From Cloacimonetes bacterium UBA5456 (GTDB lineage: Bacteria > Cloacimonadota > Cloacimonadia > Cloacimonadales > Cloacimonadaceae): a stretch of DNA of 6,375 bases. Numbering within the stretch: position 1 is the stretch's first letter; every line of letters starts with the position of its first letter. Where the stretch lies: assembly GCA_002427325.1 (NCBI GenBank), contig DIQS01000056.1:1-6375 (forward strand), written 5' to 3'. The notes beneath the pieces are model-generated. The model was not told the DNA's origin. It worked only from the letters and a program-made list of their open reading frames with translations, and did no database searches. Position numbers and translations under genes: made by a program. This document shows, piece by piece, positions 1 through 6,098 of this stretch.

Positions 1-258
1 GTAATCTCCTGCTCTGAGGCGATAGAAGTATAAGCCACTACTGAGCTTGTTGCCTCTATCATCGGTGGCATTGAAGACTACGTTGTATCTGCCGGTTGAA
101 TGCTCATCGTTAACTAATGTTCTCACCAACTGGCCTTTGAGGTTAAAGACATCCAAGCGAACTTTGCCGGGCTCTTTAATATCATAGCTGATGGTGGTTT
201 CAGGGTTGAAGGGGTTGGGATAGTTGGAGTTGAGTGCTGTCACGGTGATCTCGACCAC
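1..258 (-). other. C-terminal Type 9 secretion sorting domain, FlgD-Ig-like (residues 1945-2030, cut by window edge)
   Basis: The domain has the invariant opening SNYPNPFNPETTISYDI (1955-1971), then VRLDVFNLKGQLVRTLVN, GRYNVVFNATDDRGNKL and SSGLYFYRLRAGDY (2017-2030). Those four blocks (YPNPFNP, V-x-[LI]-x-[VI]-[FY]-[ND]-x-x-G, G-x-x-x-V-x-[FW]-[ND]-[GA]-x-[DN]-x-x-G and S-G-[IVL]-Y-[FY]) define the FlgD-Ig-like / T9SS type A sorting domain. Known role: recognition by the Type 9 translocon and, in many cases, cleavage and attachment to the outer surface. The family normally ends about 6-10 residues after this point with a basic tail such as K-x-[ML]-x-[ML]-x-K, so the stop codon should lie just left of base 1. 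Confidence 0.93.
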
Positions 259-3200
259 GTCTTCGTTACTGGTTGGTGTCATAATGAAGTTCAAGGTGGT
301 GTTTTCGCCAAAGACGACAACGATATCCTCGTGGCTCACCTGAGTGAAGTTCGGGTGAGTTGCGGTCACTGTATAGGTTCCGGCAGGCAGCGAGAGGTTA
401 TAGAATCCGCTTGCCATGGTGGTTGCACTAAACTGGCCTGCACTCACGGTTGCACCGGCGATAGCTATGTTACCAACAGAGCTGCGGACAGAACCGGAAA
501 TGGTGCCGTTGGTGTTGTCTTTGGTTAGAGAATTAGAGAAAACAGGTGCGGACATCACATCTGAAGTATAGATAGCTCTAACTGCCCAGAGGTAGTCACC
601 TTGAGCGAGTGTGCCCCAGTTTGTGTCCTCATATCCCGTTTCGGTGAGCATTTCATCGGTGATAAGAACCCAGTTGTTCTCGGCCTCTTCTTGTCCGCCT
701 CTCAGTCTCCAAACCTTGTAGCCGACCAATGCTCTGTTTTTGCCGGAATTATCCTTGAGAGCGAGTTTGGCGTTGGTCTCTGCGATATCTTCTCCGCGGG
801 TGATTTTCACTGCTTCGGAAGTGTCTTTTGCTGAGATCGCTGAGCCTAAGTTGGTCAGAGTGCTGAGCTGCTCTGTGCGCTGGAAGTTACCGATATAGAT
901 GTTATCGATATACCAATTATACCACATCCCAAAGGCATCCACGCCGTCATCCGCATGCCAAGCGAGCTTGGTGGATGCACCGGCAAAAGGAGAGAGATCG
1001 ATGACAATGGGAGTGGTATAATTGTTCATGCCTGCGGGTTGATTTGCGCCATCCCAAAGGACTTGCCAGCTTGCGCCGTTATCGAGGCTTACTTTGACGT
1101 AGTAGTGGTCTCCGCCCTCAGAGCCCATATTCAGGTGAGTGTCAAACTTCACATAGGCATCAGGTGGGCAGGTAAAGCCGGGGGTAAACAGCCATTCGTC
1201 TTGATGTTCGGCAACCCAAGTGAGTCCGGCTTGATAAGCTCCTTCGCTGGGCGTCACGCCTTCGGCAGCGCTGAATCTGCACCAGGTGGGACGTACGCCA
1301 TTCATGTTGGGAACGCCGTTATTGGTGATGGTCTGCGTCCAAGTATCAGGCGGGAAGACTACCCCCTCAAAGCTTTCGCTGATCTCAAAAGCGTCGGGAT
1401 CAGGCGGGTTCCAGTTAATGCTAACCGTGTTAACATCGGTATTGAGCTCGGCTACAACTTGCGTTGGTGCAAAAGCGAGCTCGTCCATTGAGATGGTTCC
1501 CATGTTATGATCTTGAGGGCCGACCTCGATTGAACCCGTGATAGCGGTGTAGCCGGTTGCGGTGATCACATAGTCATAAGTGTTATAGGCATAGACACTT
1601 GAATCTACCACAAACTGACCTGAGGCATTCGTCGTCGTACTATAGTCCGCATATCCCGTAAAGCTAAGGACTGCGCCTTCAATGCCTTCCCCGGTATCGC
1701 TGGCGATGATGGTTCCCAAAACAGAAACCTTCGGCATCTCCACCATGGTGATATCCATCTCTTCGACTTCATCTTCTTCAATCGTGATGTCAACAGTCTG
1801 AGTGAGATATCCATAGCGGGAGAAAGTCACCTGATAGTCGTTTGGCAAGAGGTTGGCTATATAGAACTCGCCATTTTGGTCTGAGGTGGCCGATACTCGC
1901 ACATCAACGTTTACATTGACGCCGGGAAGAGGTGTGCCGTCTTCACCGCGGACAATGCCATCAATATGTCCCACACCGCCGGGGATAACCTCGAAGGTGA
2001 TCTTGGGATATTGACCGGTGAGAGTTCCTGCACTCATATTTGTGGGGTCATACACCACTGAATCGCTATATACGTTTCTACTGCGGGTTGTTCCCAGGGT
2101 TTGACACTTGAAATAGTCTAAGGAACTATAATATGCTCCGTCCAAAGGTCTGTGCATCATCAACACCAAGTTCCCTCCATCAAGGAAAAGATAGGGGTCA
2201 GGGAATTCGATGTGAATCGTATTTTGACCGCTGGGGAAGTTCAAGGTTCCATCAAAGACTAAGGTCATGTTATTTGATGATATCCAGCCGGCGGAGAGGT
2301 CAGTCTGGGTGGTGCTGCCTATCCAAACCTTGACCGGCATATTTGTTAAGTTGGTCGTGAAGTCGTTATAGAGCTTGAATCCGGTGATCAAACCCATGAA
2401 GTCGTTGAGCTCTGCGCTGGTAAATATGGTTTGGAACATGGACGCTTTATAGAAGAAGTCCAAGGGCATGCGGGCGTTTTGGCTGCCATCACCGATGAAG
2501 ATGCTGTTCACGCCGCTGCCGGAGACGATGAATTCATGCACATCCCTGCTGGTTTGCGCTGTATTTGCTCTATCTGCTACAGAGTTTGATCTGCCGGTGA
2601 TGAGATAGCGGTTGTTTTGATCGTCTGTGATCGTGTATGTTGCCGTCACTTCACCCATGGTGGCAGGCGTGAAAGTGATGGGTAGGTTCAGGGTCTGATC
2701 TGTGCGCAAGGTGACGGGAAGTGTCGGCTGTGTCAGCACAAATGAGCCACTTCCGGAATGGGTGATGGACTGAATGGTGAGTTCTCCACCGCCCGCATTC
2801 ATGATCTGGAAGGTCTTGCTGGCAGTTGCGCCGATGGTGACGCCACCGAAGTTCCAAGTATCCTCGCTGAGGGCAAACTCGGGGGTTCCTATCACATTGA
2901 AGTTTTGCACAGTTTCCTGGTTTTCTTCGATCACCACGGTATGGCTCACAGTTGTATAGCCATTCTTGCTGGCGGTGACTGTCTGCGTTCCGACAGGCAC
3001 GAAGGAGAAACTGTATGCACCGTTTTGGTTTGTGGTGGTACTAAAAACTGTATCTTCCACAGTTATGAGCATATTAGGCACGGGCTGTCCGTTCTCCGTC
3101 ACTGTTCCGCTGAGGCTTCCCATATCGTCTATCACCATATATATACGTGCGTTGGTTCTATTCACCGAAACCGTTCCGGTGACGCCCGTATCTCCCGCCG

Positions 3201-6090
3201 CAGAGTCGCTTTGGAAACGAACCGAGCTATTGAAGGGCATAACGGAGTAGTATGTTGAAGCATTCTGTGTGTAGGTGCTCTGGAAAACGTCCGTGATGAT
3301 TTCTACAATGATGTTATCCGTTCCGTTCCATATAAATGGCGTTGTAAAGCCGTGCATATTCCAGCCGACCTCAGGCATGAAGTTTGCGGCTTGGAAGACT
3401 TGTGTGTATGTTCCGGTCTCAAACGTTGTAGAAAGTGCCGTTTGATTGGTGTGTTTGAGTCTTATACGATAGTTCGGCATAGGCGAACAAGTGTTGAGGA
3501 CTTGCACATTAAAAGCCAAGGCCGTAATGAGTCCGGGTGCGCCACCTAAGGAATAGATTTCGTCTGCCTTATAAAGGTATTGTTGACGGAATGCTTTGTA
3601 GAATGTTCCATAGGGGGTAGGAACGCCAGACGTGGTATTCACGGCGGTTCCGTCACCTAATTGTAGCACAAATACACCTTCATCCATCACCGTGATATTG
3701 TAAGGAGGAGTCTGGTTATTTGAGGTTTCGCTATCATTCGGCAAGATCACAAGTCCATAAATAATCATGGGGCCGGTAGTAGTAGGCGTCCACGTAAGAG
3801 GTATTTCCACTTGTTGGTTCACTGCAAGCGCGGGACCTGTACCGGTGGCAAGCTCGGTATCACCGCGCATGATCTTCACGGTGTAAGAACCGGCTATCTG
3901 AGGAGCAGTTCCCGTGTTTTTGATCACCACAGTATGAGTCACCGGAGAGTTTTGCGCAGGGGTAGTGCTGCCATATATCTCAAGTGCAGAGAGGTCATCG
4001 GGCTGCAAGCGAATAGGATTTGAAAAACGCGGCTCTGAGATCACGTTATTTGTATATACTGTCTTGACCGCCCATTTGTAGATAGCCTGAGGCAGAGTAG
4101 GCCAAGATGGATCAATATAGGTAGTATCGGTGATCGTGGCGGTGGTGAGTTCCGTCCACAAGGCTTCGTTGTCTTCTTGTCCCGCAGTCAAGCGCCATGC
4201 TCTATAGCCAATGGGCAGGCGGCTATTGCCTTGTGAGGAGCTCAGTCCGGGGCTAATTTGAGGATTAGAACGATTTGTCGCAATTCTTTCTGAAGTGGGA
4301 ATGCGGTCGGTCTCTAAGTAGCCGGCAAAGCGAAGATCACTATTGGGAACGCTAACCGTGGGAGGCCCAAACATTGCAGCGTTAGCAATCTCTACGTCGT
4401 CTATATACCAGCCGGCATAGGCGCGCACGGAGGTGGCAAACATCTCGAAGCGAATGGTCACGTTCTCCATCCCGTCCCAGGCAGAGATATCGACGATGCG
4501 TTCCACCCATGTTGTGTTGATATCATTCCAAATAGGACCCCAGACGAGGGTGCCATTCACTGAAACCTGACAGTAGTCCCAGTCCCCATAGACGTTTTCA
4601 AAGCTCATAAAGCGCAGAGTGGCGTCTGAGAGACCTGAGAAGTCAAAGGTCTTGCTCAAATAGTGGAAGCTATTCGAGTTGCTGTGATTGGAGTTAATTA
4701 CCGTTCCCCACATTCCCGTACCTGAATAGGCTGAGGGCGGGGGAATGGTGTCGGTCTCATATTCAACGATCACGAAGTTTGCAACGTTATAGTTGTCGGT
4801 ATATTCCCAGTCGCTTGCACCTGCCAGACTTCCGCTGGGCTCCCATCCGCCATCGTTGTTTTCAAAATCAAAATACATGGCGTGTCCACCTGTTCCACCG
4901 GGAGGACTCCATGTAAGCTCAACAGCGGTTTCCGAGGCGTTCAGCTCTGCGACCACAGGTCCCGGGGGTAGTGTGAGCTCATCAAGAATGATATAACCCA
5001 TGTTTTGTGAGCTGCCCCCCACTTCTACAGTGCCGGTGCCGATCTGATAGCCATCTCGTGCAACTTGCCAGTTATAGGTGTTGCCGGAAAGAACCATGAA
5101 GGCAAATTGTCCTTGATCGTTTGTGATGGTCTGATAATTAATCAAGCCCGATAGAGAGACCGTTGCGTTGCTCAATCCAAATGTAGGGTTATCACTGCCG
5201 ACCACCGTTCCTGCAAGCATGACACTGCTGGAAATCTGCATATCGAAGTTGAGAATGCTTTCTTCGCCTTCTATGATGGTGACGGGTAGAACCTGAGATT
5301 CAAAGCTAATCTTTTGGGCGCGAACCTGATAGTCTCCCACAGGCAAAGCAGGGAAGTAGTACTCCCCGTCCGGATTGGTGGTTTGGCTCCAAGGAGTATC
5401 TAAAACAGTGATCTGAACGTTGTCCAATTCAATACCGCCGGATGTGACGCTTCCTCTGAGTGAGCCGATCTCGCCTATATCCATGGATAAGCGCATATTG
5501 CTTCTATTGGTTAACAATGTGCCGGTGACTCCGGTGGTTCCATTTGCACTATCACTCTGGAAGCGAAGACTGCTGTTAAAGGTAGTTGTACTATAATAGG
5601 TGGAAGCGTTTTGCGCATAGCTTCCCGTGATTAGGTCCGTGACGATATCTACCAAGATATTGGACGCTCCATCCCATATAAAGGGAGTGCTAAAGTTGTG
5701 GGTATTCCAGCCGACCGATGGAGTGAAGCTTGCGGCTTGGAAAACTTGAGTGTAATCTCCGGTTTCGAAAGTGGTTGTTAAAGTAGCTTGGTCTGTGTGT
5801 TTAAACCTTATTCTGAAGTTGTTCATCGGAGTAATGTTGTTCAAAGCGCTAACATTAAAAGCGAGAGCGTTAATGCTACCGGCACCCGCACCCTCGTCAT
5901 ATAGCTCTGAAGATAGAATGAGGAACTGTTGGCGAAATGCCTTATACCAAGTGCCATAAGGGGAAGGAGCACCGGTAGTTGTGTTGACAGCAGTCCCGCT
6001 CCCGATCTCTAATGTCACTTGTGAAAACAAATTGCCGCAAAAACACATCATTAAGATGAGCAGCAAGCTTAGCAAGAGTGTTCGTTTCAT
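1..6090 (-). CDS. Giant modular secreted/surface protein with C-terminal Type 9 secretion sorting domain (3' partial)
   Basis: Seen: 2030 consecutive sense codons from ATG at 6090-6088 to the left edge, with no stop in the window. The start is chosen because AGGAG lies 7 bases upstream and the product opens with a lysine/arginine-leucine signal peptide (MKRTLLLSLLL). An in-frame ATG at 6123 would add 11 residues but has no Shine-Dalgarno site; the frame is closed by TAA at 6165-6163. Modules in order: signal peptide, A1, B1-B2, fnIII split by jelly roll C1, CARDB, A2, B3, HYDIN-like, A3, B4-B5, fnIII split by C2, B6, FlgD/T9SS tail. No catalytic motif is visible. The mature chain has only five cysteines (507, 868, 1329, 1604, 1641), each in a different module except the last two, so it is not a disulfide-rich protein. 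Known: such tails direct Sec-exported proteins through the Type 9 system to the surface. Inferred: adhesin or structural surface protein, probably Cloacimonadota. Only a short piece of the C-terminus should be missing. Confidence 0.96.
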   Translation of the reverse strand, partial: MKRTLLLSLLLILMMCFCGNLFSQVTLEIGSGTAVNTTTGAPSPYGTWYKAFRQQFLILSSELYDEGAGAGSINALAFNVSALNNITPMNNFRIRFKHTDQATLTTTFETGDYTQVFQAASFTPSVGWNTHNFSTPFIWDGASNILVDIVTDLITGSYAQNASTYYSTTTFNSSLRFQSDSANGTTGVTGTLLTNRSNMRLSMDIGEIGSLRGSVTSGGIELDNVQITVLDTPWSQTTNPDGEYYFPALPVGDYQVRAQKISFESQVLPVTIIEGEESILNFDMQISSSVMLAGTVVGSDNPTFGLSNATVSLSGLINYQTITNDQGQFAFMVLSGNTYNWQVARDGYQIGTGTVEVGGSSQNMGYIILDELTLPPGPVVAELNASETAVELTWSPPGGTGGHAMYFDFENNDGGWEPSGSLAGASDWEYTDNYNVANFVIVEYETDTIPPPSAYSGTGMWGTVINSNHSNSNSFHYLSKTFDFSGLSDATLRFMSFENVYGDWDYCQVSVNGTLVWGPIWNDINTTWVERIVDISAWDGMENVTIRFEMFATSVRAYAGWYIDDVEIANAAMFGPPTVSVPNSDLRFAGYLETDRIPTSERIATNRSNPQISPGLSSSQGNSRLPIGYRAWRLTAGQEDNEALWTELTTATITDTTYIDPSWPTLPQAIYKWAVKTVYTNNVISEPRFSNPIRLQPDDLSALEIYGSTTPAQNSPVTHTVVIKNTGTAPQIAGSYTVKIMRGDTELATGTGPALAVNQQVEIPLTWTPTTTGPMIIYGLVILPNDSETSNNQTPPYNITVMDEGVFVLQLGDGTAVNTTSGVPTPYGTFYKAFRQQYLYKADEIYSLGGAPGLITALAFNVQVLNTCSPMPNYRIRLKHTNQTALSTTFETGTYTQVFQAANFMPEVGWNMHGFTTPFIWNGTDNIIVEIITDVFQSTYTQNASTYYSVMPFNSSVRFQSDSAAGDTGVTGTVSVNRTNARIYMVIDDMGSLSGTVTENGQPVPNMLITVEDTVFSTTTNQNGAYSFSFVPVGTQTVTASKNGYTTVSHTVVIEENQETVQNFNVIGTPEFALSEDTWNFGGVTIGATASKTFQIMNAGGGELTIQSITHSGSGSFVLTQPTLPVTLRTDQTLNLPITFTPATMGEVTATYTITDDQNNRYLITGRSNSVADRANTAQTSRDVHEFIVSGSGVNSIFIGDGSQNARMPLDFFYKASMFQTIFTSAELNDFMGLITGFKLYNDFTTNLTNMPVKVWIGSTTQTDLSAGWISSNNMTLVFDGTLNFPSGQNTIHIEFPDPYLFLDGGNLVLMMHRPLDGAYYSSLDYFKCQTLGTTRSRNVYSDSVVYDPTNMSAGTLTGQYPKITFEVIPGGVGHIDGIVRGEDGTPLPGVNVNVDVRVSATSDQNGEFYIANLLPNDYQVTFSRYGYLTQTVDITIEEDEVEEMDITMVEMPKVSVLGTIIASDTGEGIEGAVLSFTGYADYSTTTNASGQFVVDSSVYAYNTYDYVITATGYTAITGSIEVGPQDHNMGTISMDELAFAPTQVVAELNTDVNTVSINWNPPDPDAFEISESFEGVVFPPDTWTQTITNNGVPNMNGVRPTWCRFSAAEGVTPSEGAYQAGLTWVAEHQDEWLFTPGFTCPPDAYVKFDTHLNMGSEGGDHYYVKVSLDNGASWQVLWDGANQPAGMNNYTTPIVIDLSPFAGASTKLAWHADDGVDAFGMWYNWYIDNIYIGNFQRTEQLSTLTNLGSAISAKDTSEAVKITRGEDIAETNAKLALKDNSGKNRALVGYKVWRLRGGQEEAENNWVLITDEMLTETGYEDTNWGTLAQGDYLWAVRAIYTSDVMSAPVFSNSLTKDNTNGTISGSVRSSVGNIAIAGATVSAGQFSATTMASGFYNLSLPAGTYTVTATHPNFTQVSHEDIVVVFGENTTLNFIMTPTSNEDVVEITVTALNSNYPNPFNPETTISYDIKEPGKVRLDVFNLKGQLVRTLVNDEHSTGRYNVVFNATDDRGNKLSSGLYFYRLRAGDY
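277..507 (-). other. Carboxypeptidase-regulatory-like domain B6 (residues 1862-1938)
   Basis: Contains GTISGSVRSSVGNIAIAGAT, TTMASGFYNLSLPAGTYTV, TATHPNFTQVSH and a final strand VVFGENTTLNFIMTP. G-x-V, x-x-x-G-x-Y, L-P-A-G-x-Y-x-V and the N-F-x-M end are the family signature. It is the last folded stalk domain before the sorting domain, a common placement in Type 9 cargo, where a B-type fold separates the ligand-binding modules from the C-terminal signal. Confidence 0.88.
532..1464 (-). other. Second fibronectin-III-like fold split by a jelly roll (residues 1543-1853)
   Basis: The opening half TQVVAELNTDVNTVSINWNPP (strands A and B, W1560-x-P-P) is followed by jelly roll C2 (1569-1736), a lysine/glutamate/serine-rich linker (1737-1786), and the resumed fibronectin half VGYKVWRLRGGQEE (1789-1802), a YEDTNW turn and DYLWAVRAIY. 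Compare the first copy: VVAELN, W-x-P-P, then GYRAWRLTAGQE and YKWAVKTVY. Both halves and the insertion point match, so the two split folds are duplicates. That the halves assemble into one domain is inference. Confidence 0.65.
883..1386 (-). other. Cleaved-adhesin / choice-of-anchor J jelly roll C2 (residues 1569-1736)
   Basis: Begins EISESFEGVVFPPDTWTQT, the textbook opening E-x-F-E-G-x-x-F-P-P-x-x-W of this family. Later landmarks are AYQAGL, DEWLFTPGF (the D-x-W-L-x-[ST]-P strand), YVKVSLDNGASWQVLW (the V-S-x-D-[NG]-G-x-x-W motif), IVIDLSPFAG and WYIDNIYIG at the end. This is a more canonical copy than C1, which lacks the F-P-P-x-x-W opening. Cysteines 1604 and 1641 are the only pair of cysteines within one module and could form a disulfide bond. 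A carbohydrate or protein ligand is likely but not identifiable from sequence. Confidence 0.88.
1477..1980 (-). other. Tandem carboxypeptidase-regulatory-like domains B4-B5 (residues 1371-1538)
   Basis: B4 shows HIDGIVRGEDGTPLPGVNV, TSDQNGEFYIANLLPNDYQV and a last strand with the acidic run EEDEVEEMD (1438-1446). This is the cleanest CarboxypepD_reg sequence in the protein, with G-x-V, P-L-x-G-V-x-V and D-x-x-G-x-[FY]. B5 shows LGTIIASDTGEGIEGAVLSF, TTNASGQFVV, ITATGYTAITGSIEVG and NMGTISMDEL. B5 pairs with B2 (291-370): both have TG-x-[IV]-EVG, then NMG and a closing DEL directly before a fibronectin half, supporting duplication of the whole B-B-fn block. Confidence 0.87.
1981..2505 (-). repeat. 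Module A3, residues 1196-1370 (diverged relative of A1/A2)
   Basis: The segment opens SIFIGDGSQNARMPLDFFYKA, a weaker echo of the A1/A2 opening (IG-x-G then YKA), followed by SAELNDFMGLITGFKLY, MPVKVWIGSTTQT, LVFDGTLNF, IHIEFPDPYLFLDGGNLVL and a final PKITFEV strand. The order of strands (G-L-I-T near the middle, a P-V-[KR]-[VI] strand, then a segment describing an F-x-G-x-x-N/D-[IL]-[IL]-[VL] motif) is that of A1/A2, but identity is low. Its position before tandem B domains repeats the A1 context. It is either an ancient third copy or a different member of the same superfamily. It holds one cysteine (1329). Confidence 0.6.
2593..2886 (-). other. HYDIN/ASPM-like 'choice-of-anchor D' Ig domain (residues 1069-1166)
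   Basis: The sequence runs TPEFALSEDTWNFGGVTIG, then SKTFQIMNAGGGELTIQSIT, SGSFVLTQP, LPITFTPATMGEVTATYTI and RYLITGRS. The signature is a W/F-x-F-G-x-V-x-[IV]-G opening, F-x-[IV]-x-N-x-G with G-x-L-x-I-x-x-I, a central F-x-P-x-x-x-G and a final strand ending in L-x-G. It matches the ASPM-SPD2-Hydin / choice-of-anchor D family of immunoglobulin-like domains common in secreted bacterial proteins. It leads into a 30-residue linker before module A3. Structural role inferred. Confidence 0.88.
2887..3123 (-). other. Carboxypeptidase-regulatory-like domain B3 (residues 990-1068)
   Basis: Contains GSLSGTVTENGQPVPNM, then TTTNQNGAYSFSFVPVG, TVTASKNGYTTV and a last strand with VVIEENQETVQNFNVIG. These are the classic positions of the CarboxypepD_reg fold: G-x-V at the start, N-x-x-G-x-[FY] mid-domain, A-x-x-x-G-[YF] and the closing N-F. 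It sits between module A2 and the HYDIN-like domain and resembles B1 closely, including a shared GSL-x-G-[ST]-V opening. A spacer or stalk role is inferred from the family. Confidence 0.88.
3127..3672 (-). repeat. Module A2, residues 807-988 (second copy of A1)
   Basis: Matches A1 along its whole length with the same landmarks: LGDGTAVNTTSG, YGTFYKAFRQQ, NYRIRLKHTNQ, FETGTYTQVFQAANF, TPFIWNG, TQNASTYYS and FNSSVRFQSDS. Conserved residues are scattered over the whole module while third codon positions differ widely, which points to an old duplication kept under selection on the protein rather than a recent copy. It is followed by a regulatory-like fold (B3), exactly as A1 is followed by B1, so the A-B pair is the duplicated unit. 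It contains one cysteine (868) that A1 lacks. Function unknown. Confidence 0.87.
3688..3993 (-). other. CARDB-like Ig domain (residues 700-801)
   Basis: The segment begins LSALEIYGSTTPAQNSPV, continues THTVVIKNTGTAPQ, SYTVKIMRGD, a VEIPLTWTPT strand and ends with LPNDSETSNNQTPPYNITV. The features V-x-[IV]-x-N-x-G-[ST], Y-x-V-x-[IL]-x-x-G, W-x-P-x-x-x-G and a closing [DN]-x-x-x-x-[SN]-N-N are those of CARDB/APHP domains, small immunoglobulin-like folds that act as spacers or cell-adhesion domains in large secreted bacterial proteins. It lies between the first fibronectin/jelly-roll block and module A2 and has no second copy in this protein. Confidence 0.8.
4015..4959 (-). other. Fibronectin-III-like fold split by a jelly-roll insertion (residues 378-692)
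   Basis: The opening strands read PVVAELNASETAVELTWSPP (378-397), the usual fnIII A and B strands ending in W-x-P-P. The rest resumes about 230 residues later with IGYRAWRL (627-634), a TYIDPSWP turn and YKWAVKTVY (671-679), matching the C to G strands of fnIII, where Y-x-V-x-R and Y-x-x-x-V-x-[AT]-V-Y are typical. Jelly roll C1 (404-570) and a serine/proline/asparagine-rich linker (571-626) sit between the halves, in the position of the B-C loop. The same arrangement recurs at residues 1543-1853. That the halves fold together is inference. Confidence 0.65.
4381..4881 (-). other. Cleaved-adhesin / MAM-like jelly-roll domain C1 (residues 404-570)
   Basis: The module begins MYFDFENNDGGWEPSG, passes through HYLSKTFDFSGLSDATLRF and DYCQVSVNG, and ends AGWYIDDVEIAN. 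The start with an F-E and glycine/tryptophan-rich turn, the central L-x-F-x-x-x-x and V-S-x-[ND]-G strands, and the final W-Y-[IV]-D-[DN]-V-x-[IV] strand are characteristic of the cleaved-adhesin / choice-of-anchor J family, a galactose-binding-like or MAM-like beta jelly roll found in Type 9 cargo. Known members include modules of gingipain and haemagglutinin adhesins that bind host or matrix ligands. The ligand here is unknown. Aspartates near the end could hold a calcium ion, by analogy only. Confidence 0.75.
4981..5463 (-). other. Tandem carboxypeptidase-regulatory-like domains B1-B2 (residues 210-370)
   Basis: Two consecutive folds of about 80 residues. B1 opens with LRGSVTSGG, contains TTNPDGEYYFPALPVGDYQV (a glycine-turn then Y-x-V strand), and closes with NFDMQI. 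B2 opens with LAGTVVGSD, contains TNDQGQFAF and closes with NMGYIILDEL. The pattern G-x-V at the start, D/N-x-x-G-x-[FY] in the middle and G-x-Y-x-V afterwards is the hallmark of the CarboxypepD_reg / transthyretin-like family, a non-catalytic stalk or spacer. B2 is a slightly diverged form that matches B5 (1455-1538) rather than B1, both ending in the same DEL motif before the fibronectin half. Confidence 0.85.
5479..6018 (-). repeat. Module A1, residues 25-204 (duplicated beta-rich surface module)
   Basis: First of two closely matching modules of about 180 residues. Landmarks are IGSGTAVNTTTG near its start, YGTWYKAFRQQ (residues 45-55), a central RIRFKHTDQ stretch, FETGDYTQVFQAASF, TPFIWDG, and FNSSLRFQSDS near the end. 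By hand it aligns to A2 (807-988) without gaps, about 62 percent identical over the first 85 aligned residues. I recognise the pattern from surface proteins of Cloacimonadota-like bacteria but know no assigned function. The frequent T, N, S and alternating hydrophobic residues suggest an extracellular beta sandwich. It directly follows the signal peptide, so it would be the outermost N-terminal domain. Confidence 0.85.
6019..6090 (-). other. Sec signal peptide (residues 1-24)
   Basis: The N-terminus has a basic n-region (K2, R3), a hydrophobic core of leucine, isoleucine and methionine at residues 5-15, and a polar end at SQ (23-24) before VTLEIG. A break after glutamine 24 resembles the usual end of signal peptides in Type 9 cargo, often written FAQ or FSQ. 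Cysteines 16 and 18 lie in the core, but the residues before them (LMM and CF) do not form a lipobox, so signal peptidase I is favoured over lipoprotein processing. The exact cut site is inferred. Confidence 0.85.
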
Positions 6091-6098
6091 TGCGTTTT

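Noticed and set aside
955..1491. 178-residue plus-strand open frame
   Set aside because: It is the codon-for-codon antisense of the giant gene across the C2 jelly roll. Its translation shows no domain pattern and it has no convincing ribosome binding site.
1605..1814. Short minus-strand open frame within the B4-B5 region
   Set aside because: Out of frame with the giant gene; its basic, tryptophan-rich product is typical of an off-frame read of a beta-rich acidic domain.
2758..3258. 166-residue plus-strand open frame and two overlapping shorter ones
   Set aside because: Antisense to B3 and the HYDIN-like domain, both of which have clear family signatures on the minus strand. The plus-strand products look random and rich in H, C and S.
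6067..6090. Lipoprotein reading of the N-terminus because of cysteines 16 and 18
   Set aside because: Neither cysteine is preceded by a lipobox, and an SQ end at residue 24 fits ordinary signal peptidase cleavage.
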